In this document: one piece after another, positions 32,417 to 41,147 of the stretch | Layout: every line of letters begins with the position of its first letter | How positions within the stretch are numbered: the stretch's first letter is position 1 | Assembly (NCBI GenBank): GCA_934481445.1 | Contig: CAKSPC010000020.1 | Coordinates: 1-45,241 of the forward strand | Source of the DNA: an uncultured Oscillospiraceae bacterium | GTDB lineage: Bacteria; Bacillota; Clostridia; Oscillospirales; Ruminococcaceae | Reading direction: 5' to 3' | Length of the DNA stretch: 45,241 bases | Position numbers and translations under genes: made by a program | The notes under the pieces: model-generated | The model's input: the letters and a program-made list of their open reading frames with translations, nothing else | Told to the model about the DNA's origin: nothing | Database searches by the model: none

Positions 32417-32661
32417 TATTCTTCCTCGGTCTTTTCGTAAGCGTCAAGGATGGAAACGGGCTTGAACGGAGTTATGGTGGAAATTGCGTGCTTATAAATA
32501 AGGTTCTGCTTTCCGTCCGTATCGAGGATGACAGTGTAATTGTCGAAGCCCTTTACAATGCCCTTGAACTGAAATCCGTTGGTGATATAGATAGTGACAG
32601 GGATCCTGTCCTTTCTAGCCTGGTTAAGGAATACATCCTGTAAGTTAATGTCTTTTGCCAT
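32416..32661 (-). CDS. hfq: RNA chaperone Hfq
   Basis: An 81-residue Sm-like protein: Sm1 region [20 protein letters not shown] and Sm2 motif [11 protein letters not shown] (YKHA). It binds small RNAs and mRNAs as a hexamer. The ATG at 32661 follows AAGGTGG. It lies after miaA as in many bacteria, but here a terminator intervenes and its own promoter seems to lie in the preceding 230-nt gap. A minus-strand TATACT at 32770-32775 is a candidate -10 with only a weak -35. Confidence 0.95.
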   Translation of the reverse strand: MAKDINLQDVFLNQARKDRIPVTIYITNGFQFKGIVKGFDNYTVILDTDGKQNLIYKHAISTITPFKPVSILDAYEKTEEE

Positions 32662-32843
32662 AATAACTGACCACCTTTTTCTCTCTGTATCGGTCGGCGC
32701 ACCGTATGCGCTTTACTGCTTTATACGGCGAATGCAAAAATATTGCATACTACCCCAACTATATAATCTAGTATAACATATCTTTCAGAAAAATGCTATA
32801 ACTTTTTTAGTATTTTTCAAAATTTTTTTCAAAAAAAAGCACA

Positions 32844-32880
32844 AAAGCAGCCACCAAAAGGCGGCTGTTTTACATATTTA
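32844..32880 (-). terminator. Terminator after miaA
   Basis: On the minus strand CAGCCGCC-TTTT-GGTGGCTG forms an 8-bp stem with one wobble pair, and flanking AAAA/TTTT extends it; a run of eight T starts four bases past the stem (GTGC, then T8). Lies directly downstream of the miaA stop at 32894. Confidence 0.7.
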
Positions 32881-32893
32881 CCAACAATTTCAA

Positions 32894-33835
32894 TTAATTC
32901 TTTGATTCAAGTTCCGTGTCGATAATTTCGCACGCCTTTGCGACAAGCTGCGGCAATCCGTCGCAGTTTTCCGCGATTATATGCTTTATCCTGCCGTCGC
33001 GGCGGAACCATGTCATCTGCCGCTTTGCGTACTGCCTCGTGCGGAGTTTGAGTTCATCGACGCATTCCTCAAGGGTTTTCTCCCCGCGGAAATACGGGTA
33101 CAGCTCCTTGCAGCCTATCGCCTGCGCAGCTGTGGGGCGGTCGGACTGTTCAAAACAGCAGCGCGCCTCTTCAAGAAGCCCCGCCTGCATCATCAGATCC
33201 ACCCGCCTGTTTATCCGCTCGTGAAGCACCGTCCTGTCCGCATAGTCTATCGTAAGCATGATGAACTCATACGGCGACGGCACCTGCCTTGACATACGCT
33301 TCGCCTCAGAAATGGTGTGCCCCGTTGTTTTGTAGACTTCCAGCGCGCGGATGACCCTGCCGACATTGTTTTCGTGAAGTTCCGCGGCGGTTTCGGGGTC
33401 GATTTCACGCAGTTTTTCAAGCAGGGCGGCGTTGCCGTTTTCCTCGGCGAATTTCCGCATTTCCTCGCGGAAATCATAGTCGGTGCGGCTGTCGTCGAAT
33501 GTGAGATTATCCACAAAAGACGAAATATACAGCCCCGTTCCCCCGCAGATTATCGGAACCTTTCCGCGGGAAATGATGTCCCGCGCGGCTTCATCGCACA
33601 GCTTCACATAATCCGCCACGGAAAAGCTTTCCGACGGGTCAAGGAACCCGAGAAGATGGTGCGGTATCCCCTGCTGTTCCTCGGGGGTCGCCTTGGCGGA
33701 GGCGATGTCCATATCCGTGTATATCTGCATGGAATCCGCAGAAATGACCTCGCCGCCGTATCGCTTCGCAAGCTCCACCGCAAGCGCCGTCTTACCCGAA
33801 GCGGTCGGGCCGCACACAACGATTATCCTGTCCAT
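32894..33835 (-). CDS. miaA: tRNA dimethylallyltransferase MiaA
   Basis: A 313-residue enzyme adding dimethylallyl to N6 of A37 of tRNAs reading UNN codons. Visible motifs: Walker A VCGPTASGKTALAVELA (about 6-22), GGEVISADSMQIYTDMDI, IPHHLLGFLDP, GGTGLYISSFVD and TAAQAIGCKELYPYF. The ATG at 33835 has GGAGG 4 bases upstream; the longer reading frame starts lack one. It begins 16 nt after the mutL stop and is last in the miaB-ylbF-mutS-mutL-miaA operon. MiaB completes the modification. Confidence 0.95.
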   Translation of the reverse strand: MDRIIVVCGPTASGKTALAVELAKRYGGEVISADSMQIYTDMDIASAKATPEEQQGIPHHLLGFLDPSESFSVADYVKLCDEAARDIISRGKVPIICGGTGLYISSFVDNLTFDDSRTDYDFREEMRKFAEENGNAALLEKLREIDPETAAELHENNVGRVIRALEVYKTTGHTISEAKRMSRQVPSPYEFIMLTIDYADRTVLHERINRRVDLMMQAGLLEEARCCFEQSDRPTAAQAIGCKELYPYFRGEKTLEECVDELKLRTRQYAKRQMTWFRRDGRIKHIIAENCDGLPQLVAKACEIIDTELESKN

Positions 33836-33851
33836 TCCGCCTCCGTTATTA

Positions 33852-35927
33852 TCATACAATCCTGCTGAAATACTTTTCAATCTGCCGCTTGGATATCTGC
33901 GTCATTACCGGTCTGCCGTGGGGGCAGTACCGTATCGCGCGGTCGTTTATGACCCTGTCGGCAAGGTATGCAAGCTCCGCGATGTCCTGGTTTTCGTTCG
34001 CGCGGATGCTCGCCTTGCACGCCATCATGTGCAGAACATCGTCGAACAGCTCCCCCGCCGCATTGTCGTTGCTCTGCGCGAGCATCTGCGCAATGCTTTC
34101 AAGAAGATCCGACGGCTCCACGGTGTCCATGTACTGCGGCATTCCCGTGACGGAAACCCTGCCGTTTTCCGAGAATTCCAGAAGCAGCCCGACCCCCGCG
34201 AGTTTATCCCTGAACGCGCTCACGGCGTCGTATTCCTCGGGGGAAAGGAACACCTCCCGCGGCTCGAGAAGCAGCTGTCCGTGGCTGTTTACGCCGCGGC
34301 GGAGATTCTCGAAATTGATACGCTCATGCGCCGCGTGCTTGTCTATCAGTATCATGCTTTCGCCGCTCTCGCATATGATATATGTCTTGAACAGCTCGCC
34401 GACCACCCTTATTTTTTCATGCGTCTGCGCCGATGTTTCGGGGGCGGGTTCGGCGGCACGAAATGTCGCTTCCGCAGCGAGGTTTGTATTTTCCACAGCG
34501 TCAGGTGCGCTTTCCGCAGCAGCGGGTGTGCTTTCCGCAGCGGGCATTTTTTCCTCGGTATTAGCAATTACCTCAACCGGTGCGGCGGGTTTCTCAAAAG
34601 CAGGTGCCGACGGCTTTTCCTGTTCCGCTGGGCGCTTCTCGAACGATCTCTGCGAAAGGAACGCGAACCCGGGAAGCTCCTCAAGCGGAGTTTCCTTGGC
34701 AGGCTCGGGCTTCAGCAGCGGCGGCAGCACCTCCGTCATCACGGTCTGCTCGGCGCTTTTCTGCTGAACATCCATTCTGAACGGTATCTCCTGCCGCAGC
34801 GCGAACTTGGTCGGCTCTGCGGTTTTCTGCGGATATGTGACCTCCGCGTTTCCCGACGGGATAGCCACGGTGGCAGGCTCACGCTTTGCCGCGGAGGTCT
34901 GCTCCGCCGCGTTGGGAAGCTGTATCTCGCGGCTCTCGTCGTAGCCGAGCAGCCCGTTTTTCACCGCGAAATAAATCGCGTCGAAAACCGATTTTTCGTT
35001 TGAAAAGCGCACTTCCGTCTTGGTCGGGGAAATATTCGCGTCCAGCATGGACGGGTCGAGATTAATGCACAGCACGCAGGCGGGGAATTTCCCCACCATG
35101 ATATTATTTCGGAACGCTTCCTCCAGCGCCGCGCAGCACAGCGGGCTCTTGACGCTCCTGCCGTTTACGAAGAAATTCTGCATGGAACGGTTCGCGCGGG
35201 TGAACAGCGGACTGGAAACATACCCCGCCACGCTTATATCGCGGTAAATGCCGTCCACGGGGATAAGTCCCGCCGCGAACTGCTTTCCGAACACGGAATA
35301 GACCGCGCTGTAATACTCTCCGTCGCCGCCGGTCATCATGGTCTGCCTGCCGTCGCGGATAAATCTGAACGATATCTGCGGGTGCGACAGCGCGAGTTTT
35401 TCAATGACAGCCGCGCAGTAGTTTCCCTCGGTAACGTCCTTTTTGAGAAATTTCAGCCGCGCCGGGGTGTTGAAGAAAAGGTCGCGGATGATTATTGTGG
35501 TGCCGTCCGAACAGCCCGTGCGCTCGTACTCTACGATATCCCCGCCGTCAATACGGTAGGATGTACCCAGCTTATCCTCGGGGCGCTTGCTGAGGCACTC
35601 CACCCTGCCCACCGCGCACACGGAGGCGAGCGCCTCGCCGCGGAAGCCGAGCGTATTTATGTTTTCAAGGTCGTCCGCGGAATACACCTTGCTGGTGGCG
35701 TGGCGCAGGAATGCCGTGGGGATATCCTCGTATGCCATGCCGCAGCCGTCGTCGCTTACGCGTATGTAGGATATGCCGCCGCGCTTTATCTCGACGGTTA
35801 TCGTATGCGCGCCCGCGTCTATGGAATTTTCCGCAAGCTCCTTTATCACCGACGACGGGCGCTCAATCACCTCGCCCGCCGCGATGAGTTCGTACACGCT
35901 CTTTTCAAGCAGATTTATCTTTGGCAT
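33852..35927 (-). CDS. mutL: DNA mismatch repair protein MutL
   Basis: A 691-residue protein. The GHKL ATPase motifs are ENSIDAGA (about 33-40), DDGCGM and GFRGEAL. A low-complexity Ala/Glu/Pro linker fills about 330-495. The C-terminal endonuclease domain has DKHAAHERINFE near 527 (usual form DQHAxxE), ACKASIR and YCPHGRP, as in methyl-independent nicking MutL proteins. It acts after MutS mismatch recognition. It starts 33 nt after mutS. Confidence 0.95.
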   Translation of the reverse strand: MPKINLLEKSVYELIAAGEVIERPSSVIKELAENSIDAGAHTITVEIKRGGISYIRVSDDGCGMAYEDIPTAFLRHATSKVYSADDLENINTLGFRGEALASVCAVGRVECLSKRPEDKLGTSYRIDGGDIVEYERTGCSDGTTIIIRDLFFNTPARLKFLKKDVTEGNYCAAVIEKLALSHPQISFRFIRDGRQTMMTGGDGEYYSAVYSVFGKQFAAGLIPVDGIYRDISVAGYVSSPLFTRANRSMQNFFVNGRSVKSPLCCAALEEAFRNNIMVGKFPACVLCINLDPSMLDANISPTKTEVRFSNEKSVFDAIYFAVKNGLLGYDESREIQLPNAAEQTSAAKREPATVAIPSGNAEVTYPQKTAEPTKFALRQEIPFRMDVQQKSAEQTVMTEVLPPLLKPEPAKETPLEELPGFAFLSQRSFEKRPAEQEKPSAPAFEKPAAPVEVIANTEEKMPAAESTPAAAESAPDAVENTNLAAEATFRAAEPAPETSAQTHEKIRVVGELFKTYIICESGESMILIDKHAAHERINFENLRRGVNSHGQLLLEPREVFLSPEEYDAVSAFRDKLAGVGLLLEFSENGRVSVTGMPQYMDTVEPSDLLESIAQMLAQSNDNAAGELFDDVLHMMACKASIRANENQDIAELAYLADRVINDRAIRYCPHGRPVMTQISKRQIEKYFSRIV

Positions 35928-35960
35928 TGTTTCTCCGTTCTAACGCTGCATATCTCCCCA

Positions 35961-38558
35961 TTACTGAAGCGACTCTTTTAAATCCCTGACGAACAGCAGC
36001 GCGTCCATCGGGCTCATGCTGTTTATATCTGCGGTGCGCAGCTTCGCAATGGCATTCTGCTCGTTCACCGCCGTGAAGCTGAACTGATTGTCCGCGGATT
36101 TCTCGATGACCTCCGCCATGCGGACCTTTCCGCTGACTTCGAGTTCCTTCAGCTCTTCCTTGGCGCGGGTTATTACTTTCTGCGGAAGCCCCGCCAGCTT
36201 TGCGACCTCAATGCCGTAGCTGTCGTCCGTTCCGCCCTCGACTATCTTGTGCAGGAACTTGATATCGTCCCCGCGCTTGGAAACGGCGACGCTGTAATTC
36301 CGCACGCCCTCCGTTTCCTTTTCCATGGCGATAAGTTCGTGATAATGCGTGGCGAACAGCGTCTTGCAGCCGATCTGCTTTCCGCTTATGTACTCCGCCA
36401 CCGCCCTTGCGATGGAGATTCCGTCGAAAGTGGAAGTTCCCCTGCCTATTTCATCGAGGATAACAAGGCTCTTGGATGTTGCGTTTTTGAGTATCTCCGC
36501 GACCTCGTTCATCTCCACCATAAAGGTAGACTGCCCCGCCGTTAAGTCGTCAGAAGCGCCGACGCGGGTGAATATCTTGTCCACCACGCCGATCTTCGCG
36601 TACCTTGCGGGGACAAAGCAGCCTATCTGCGCCATAAGAACGATTATCGCGGTCTGCCGCATGAACGTGGATTTACCCGACATATTCGGCCCGGTGATTA
36701 TAATGAGCCTGTTGTCCTTTATGTCGAGCCGCGCGTCGTTCGGCGTGAACGGTCTGTCACCCAGTATCTTTTCGATAACGGGGTGTCTGCCGTCCTTGAT
36801 GTCGATAACGCTCTCGAGGGTCATTTCGGGCTTGACATAGCCGTTTTCAACGGACACCTGCGCAAAGGAACACAGCGCATCGGTTTCGGAAACCGCCTGC
36901 GCGGTAGTCTGTATTTCCTCAAGCTTGGTTGCGATGAAATCCCGCACCTCGGCGAAAACAGCCTGCTCCAGCGCGAGTATCTTGTCGTTGGCGCCGAGTA
37001 TCTCGCCCTCCACCTTTTTCAGCTCGTCGGTGATGTAACGCTCGCCGTTGGTGAGGGTCTGCTTTCTGTGATAGTGCGCGGGCACCTGCGCCTTGAAGCT
37101 GTTGGAAACCTCGATGTAATACCCGAAAACGCGGTTGTAGCCGACCTTGAGCGTGCGTATTCCCGTGGCTTCCTTTTCGCGCTCTTCTATCTCGGCGAGT
37201 ATTTCCTTGCCGCCGCCCGCGATGGAGCGCAGCCTGTCTATCTCGTCGTTGAAGCCGTCCTTGATTATCCCGCCGTCTTTCATCAGCAGGGGCGGGTCGT
37301 CGGTTATCGCGTTTTCAACGAGGGACGCGACATCCTCCAGCTCGCTTATCCGATTGTTCAGGTCGACCATCAGGCGGGAATCAAGCGCCGACATCCGCTT
37401 TTTAAGTTCGGGCAGCCGCAGGCAGGTCTGCCCGAGGGAATATATATCCCGCGGGTTCGCGGATTTATACATAACGCGGGTCATAAGGCGCTCGAGGTCG
37501 TATATGCCCTTCAGCGCGTCGCATATTTCGGAGAGGACAGCGGTGTTCTTCGTCAATTCCTCCACGGCGTCCAGCCTGCGGAGAATGGCTGTCGGGTCGA
37601 TAAGCGGCTGCTCCACCCAGCTTTTAAGGCGGCGCCGTCCCATAGAAGTCACCGTTTTGTCCAGCACCCACAGCAGCGAGCCGCGCTTTTCCTTGGTGCG
37701 CATGGTTTCGGTGAGTTCAAGGTTGCGGCGGGTGGTGAGGTTAAGCCCCATAAACTCCCCGTCGGAATGTATCTTCATGCCGACGAAGCGCTTTACTGTC
37801 GCTTTCTGGGTTTCGCCGAAATAGCGGAACATCGCGCAGAGAGCCCGCTGCGCATACGGCATGGAAGATATGCCAAGGCTCTCGGCGGTGCTGCCCTCCT
37901 CGAACTGATTTGTGATGGCGCAAAGGTCATCGTTCGAGAACATTTCGTCGTCCAGCATCTCGCAGGAGCAGCTTTTCAGCCTGTTTCCGACAAATTCGTT
38001 GACCTCTTTCAGATCAAGAAAGCCCCTGTTTATCAGCAGCTCGACAGGCGCAAACCGCGAAAGCTCGGAGATTATCTCCTGCTCGCGATCCTTTCCGCGC
38101 TTTTCAAAAACGTGCACCTCTCCCGTTGAAAGATCCGCAAAGGCAAGCGCGGAGCACACCTCGTCCGAATAAATGCAGGTGATGTAGTTGTTGCTGTCCT
38201 CGCTGAGCATACTCGCTTCAATAACCGTGCCCGCAGTGACAAGGCGGATAACGTCGCGCTCCACCAGCCCCTTTGAAAGAGCGGGGTCGGTGAGCTGCTC
38301 GCAGATGGCGACCTTGAAGCCCTTGTCTATCAGCTTTTTTATGTACACCTCGCAGCTGTGGTACGGCACGCCGCACATCGGCGAGCCCGCCCGCGATGTC
38401 AGCGCAAGCTCCAGCTCGCGCGACACCGTTACTGCGTCCTCAAAAAACATTTCGTAAAAATCTCCCAGACGGAAAAACAGTATATAATCGCGGTATTTTT
38501 CCTTTATATCGAGATACTGCTTGAGCATCGGGGACATTTTTTCCGTTTCCTGAGCCAT
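35961..38558 (-). CDS. mutS: DNA mismatch recognition protein MutS
   Basis: An 865-residue protein of normal length: mismatch-binding FYEMFFEDA near 35 (Phe-x-Glu), clamp and connector domains in the middle, ATPase with Walker A GPNMSGKSTFM near 620, Walker B ILDEIGRGTSTFDG and TLFATHYHEL. The C-terminal region ends in a short helical tail. It lies between the ylbF-like gene and mutL. Confidence 0.95.
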   Translation of the reverse strand: MAQETEKMSPMLKQYLDIKEKYRDYILFFRLGDFYEMFFEDAVTVSRELELALTSRAGSPMCGVPYHSCEVYIKKLIDKGFKVAICEQLTDPALSKGLVERDVIRLVTAGTVIEASMLSEDSNNYITCIYSDEVCSALAFADLSTGEVHVFEKRGKDREQEIISELSRFAPVELLINRGFLDLKEVNEFVGNRLKSCSCEMLDDEMFSNDDLCAITNQFEEGSTAESLGISSMPYAQRALCAMFRYFGETQKATVKRFVGMKIHSDGEFMGLNLTTRRNLELTETMRTKEKRGSLLWVLDKTVTSMGRRRLKSWVEQPLIDPTAILRRLDAVEELTKNTAVLSEICDALKGIYDLERLMTRVMYKSANPRDIYSLGQTCLRLPELKKRMSALDSRLMVDLNNRISELEDVASLVENAITDDPPLLMKDGGIIKDGFNDEIDRLRSIAGGGKEILAEIEEREKEATGIRTLKVGYNRVFGYYIEVSNSFKAQVPAHYHRKQTLTNGERYITDELKKVEGEILGANDKILALEQAVFAEVRDFIATKLEEIQTTAQAVSETDALCSFAQVSVENGYVKPEMTLESVIDIKDGRHPVIEKILGDRPFTPNDARLDIKDNRLIIITGPNMSGKSTFMRQTAIIVLMAQIGCFVPARYAKIGVVDKIFTRVGASDDLTAGQSTFMVEMNEVAEILKNATSKSLVILDEIGRGTSTFDGISIARAVAEYISGKQIGCKTLFATHYHELIAMEKETEGVRNYSVAVSKRGDDIKFLHKIVEGGTDDSYGIEVAKLAGLPQKVITRAKEELKELEVSGKVRMAEVIEKSADNQFSFTAVNEQNAIAKLRTADINSMSPMDALLFVRDLKESLQ

Positions 38559-38589
38559 GTTTCCTCTCCGTTTCTAAAGCGCTGTTTTA

Positions 38590-39009
38590 TCAGTGGCAGC
38601 CGCCGCAGCTTGCGCAGGAGCCTGTGCAGTTTCCTGTGGGGACTTCGCTGGGGCAGGTTTCGGGATCCATTCCCTCAACGCAGTAGGTGAGGATGGTGTT
38701 TATCTCGCTCATAAGCTTGTCCATGCCCGCCTTTGCCATGGTGAAGTTCGCCATGTTTTCGTTGGTCATTACTGCGTTGTATGCGGTGTGCATCTTGGCG
38801 GTAAGCTCCTTGAGCTTCTCTTCGTTCTGCTCGCCCTCGGGCTTGCCCTGCTCCATGGCAACGTTCTGCCTTGCAAGGTTGAACTCGCCGATGAGGTCCT
38901 GAAGCGCCTCGTCCGCGTCGTTGATGTTCTTTGCGTTTACATATTCAATGTATCTCTCGTCTGCCTGTAATGCCTTTCCGAGCTGTCTTGCACCTTCGAT
39001 AACTGTCAT
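38590..39009 (-). CDS. YlbF/YmcA-family protein with Cys-rich C-terminus
   Basis: A 139-residue helical protein of the Com_YlbF family (ARQLGKALQADERYIEY, MANFTMAKAGMDKLMSEIN). The tail, CPSEVPTGNCTGSCASCGGCH, carries five Cys. In B. subtilis the RicA/RicF/RicT complex (YmcA, YlbF, YaaT) binds Fe-S clusters and steers RNA processing, and ymcA lies between miaB and mutS; the gene order here matches that position. It is likely a member of the same complex, with the cysteines as cluster ligands (inference). It overlaps no neighbour; 11 nt separate it from miaB. Confidence 0.85.
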   Translation of the reverse strand: MTVIEGARQLGKALQADERYIEYVNAKNINDADEALQDLIGEFNLARQNVAMEQGKPEGEQNEEKLKELTAKMHTAYNAVMTNENMANFTMAKAGMDKLMSEINTILTYCVEGMDPETCPSEVPTGNCTGSCASCGGCH

Positions 39010-39020
39010 GATTATTCTCC

Positions 39021-40424
39021 TTATTTATTAACAATTTTTCCGAGCAGCGCCCAGTTGAGCGCGTCGGTTATCTCCACGTCGACAAAGCTGCCGATGAGCG
39101 ACCTGTCGCCGTCAAAATCCACTATAACATTCTGCTGCGTCTTTCCCGTAAGGCAGCCGTCGCGGGTTCGCCCGGGACCCTCGCACAGCACACGCATGGT
39201 CTTTCCTATATAGCCCGAATACACGTTGCAGCCGCTCTCCTGCTGAACATCCAGCAGCTCGCGGAACCACCTTCCCTTTTCCTCCGCGGAGATGGGGTCG
39301 GGCATTTCCGCCGCCTTTGTGCCCTTTCTCGGGCTGTATATAAAGGTGTACAGCGAATCGTACTTCACCTCGCGGATAAGCGAAAGCGTATCCTGAAAAT
39401 CCTCGTAGGTTTCCCCGGGGAAGCCCACGATTATATCGGATGTAAGCGCCGCGTCGGGAACGCGCTCCCGCACATATCGCACGAGCTTCAGATAATCCTC
39501 GCGGGTGTAATGGCGGTTCATAAGCTTCAGTATCCTGTCGCTGCCCGACTGCACAGGCAGGTGGAAGTGCCTTGTGACCTTTTCGCAGGAAGCGATCGCG
39601 TCGATAAGCTCGGGGGTGGCGTCCTTCGGGTGGCTGGACATATAGCATATCCTGAATTCGCCGTCGATGGCGTTTATCGCCCGCAGAAGCTCCGCAAAAT
39701 TCGTGCCTATCTCCTTGCCGTAGGAATTGACGTTCTGCCCCAGCAGAAGCAGCTCCTTTGCGCCGCTCTCCACCGCCTGCCTTGCTTCCGCAACAACGTC
39801 GTCGAACGCACGTGAGCGCTCCCTGCCGCGGACATACGGCACGATGCAGTAGGTGCAGAAGTTGTTGCAGCCGTACATTATCGGTATGCTTACTTTAAGG
39901 GCGCTTTCGCGGCGGATGGGTATTCCCTCGGCGATAACGCCGTCGCTTTCGGGGATGGAGATGTGCCGCTTCCTCGTCGTCAGCGTTTCGTAGATAAGCT
40001 GCGGCAGTGTGTGCAGAACGTGCGTTCCGAACACCATATCGACATACGGAAAGCTTTTCCGTATGCGCTCGGTGATGTGCTCCTGCTGCACCATGCAGCC
40101 GCAGACGCCGATGAGCATATCAGGCTTTCTGCGCTTGTTGTGCTTCAGCGCGCCGAGGTTTCCGAACACCCTGTCCTCTGCATTCTCGCGGACGGCGCAG
40201 GTGTTGAACAGCACTAAATCCGCGCCGTCCGTATCACCTGAAAAGCCATAGCCCATCTCCGCCAGCATTCCCTTTATTTTCTCGCCGTCGCTTACATTCT
40301 GCTGACAGCCGAAGCTGTGGACATGGGCGATGGGCGGCTCGTCGCGCTGCGCGTTGAGCTGCGCGACCTTTTTCATATATTCCCGCTGTAAAGCCATTTC
40401 CTCAGCGGATATTCTTGAAGTCAT
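39021..40424 (-). CDS. miaB: tRNA-2-methylthio-N6-dimethylallyladenosine synthase MiaB
   Basis: A 467-residue methylthiotransferase with an N-terminal UPF0004 domain holding three cluster cysteines (SFGCQQN, FNTCAVRENA, GVCGCM), a radical-SAM core with CNNFCTYC near 184-192 and a C-terminal TRAM domain (about 385-450). It thiomethylates i6A37, so it acts after MiaA, encoded last in the same operon. The ATG at 40424 lies about 40 nt downstream of its promoter. Confidence 0.95.
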   Translation of the reverse strand: MTSRISAEEMALQREYMKKVAQLNAQRDEPPIAHVHSFGCQQNVSDGEKIKGMLAEMGYGFSGDTDGADLVLFNTCAVRENAEDRVFGNLGALKHNKRRKPDMLIGVCGCMVQQEHITERIRKSFPYVDMVFGTHVLHTLPQLIYETLTTRKRHISIPESDGVIAEGIPIRRESALKVSIPIMYGCNNFCTYCIVPYVRGRERSRAFDDVVAEARQAVESGAKELLLLGQNVNSYGKEIGTNFAELLRAINAIDGEFRICYMSSHPKDATPELIDAIASCEKVTRHFHLPVQSGSDRILKLMNRHYTREDYLKLVRYVRERVPDAALTSDIIVGFPGETYEDFQDTLSLIREVKYDSLYTFIYSPRKGTKAAEMPDPISAEEKGRWFRELLDVQQESGCNVYSGYIGKTMRVLCEGPGRTRDGCLTGKTQQNVIVDFDGDRSLIGSFVDVEITDALNWALLGKIVNK

Positions 40425-40462
40425 AGAAACATTCCTTTATAATTATTGTGACCCGATATTTC

Positions 40463-40491
40463 AGTATAACACATTATACATAATTTTTCAA
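40463..40491 (-). promoter_or_regulatory. Promoter of the miaB-mutS-mutL-miaA operon
   Basis: TTGAAA (40486-40491) and TATACT (40463-40468) on the minus strand, spacing 17. The -35 box overlaps the comF stop codon, so the promoter sits at the end of the preceding operon. Confidence 0.7.
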
Positions 40492-41147
40492 GCTTTTTCA
40501 CTGTATGGCGACACGGCAAAAACTGCCGCCCCGACATCCGCCGCGCCCGCCCTGCGGAGCAGCGACGCGCACGCGCTGAGAGTTGCGCCGGTGGTGCGGA
40601 TATCATCCACCAGAAGCAGCCTCATCCCCCCGGCATTGCTGCCTTTCGCAATGACAAAGCTGTCGCCCGCGTTGATAATGCGCTCCCGCGTGGAAAGGCG
40701 CTTCTGCTCGTCCTTTGTGTCGGCGGCATAAAGCAGCCGCCTTATCCGCACGCCGCTGCGCTTTGATATCTCCCGCGCGATTTCCTCCGCGGGAGCATAC
40801 CCGCGCCTTAAAATGCTTTCAAACGAGCTCGGCACAGGCACCAGCGCGTCGTATCTGCGAATCTTTTCGCCTATGTTTTCCGTCATCATCATTCCGATGG
40901 TTTCAGCGGAATAGGCGTATCCGCCGTCTTTCAGCCGCAGCACGGCATCCCTTGCCCGTCCCGTATATTCGCAGCAGGCAAACATTTCCGAAACGCCCTC
41001 CGGCGGAGTTATCTCCCCATCAGCACGGCTTATCAGCACCGCGCACTCGGCGCAGTAATATTCAAGCGCGCCGATCAGCGCATCGCAGAACGGACACCTG
41101 TTCGGATAGAAAAACGATACCGCCGCGCGTTTTACGTCACTCCACAA
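40488..41147 (-). CDS. comF: ComF-family phosphoribosyltransferase-like protein
   Basis: A 219-residue protein with an N-terminal zinc-finger (YPNRCPFCDAL … YCAEC), a central PAVPVPSSFESILRRGY-like motif (VPVPSSFESILRRGYAPAEEIA) and a PRPP loop LLLVDDIRTTGAT near 180-192. ComF homologues help DNA uptake in competent bacteria. It overlaps the recD2 stop by 11 nt and is the last gene of the prmA operon. Confidence 0.9.
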   Translation of the reverse strand: MWSDVKRAAVSFFYPNRCPFCDALIGALEYYCAECAVLISRADGEITPPEGVSEMFACCEYTGRARDAVLRLKDGGYAYSAETIGMMMTENIGEKIRRYDALVPVPSSFESILRRGYAPAEEIAREISKRSGVRIRRLLYAADTKDEQKRLSTRERIINAGDSFVIAKGSNAGGMRLLLVDDIRTTGATLSACASLLRRAGAADVGAAVFAVSPYSEKA

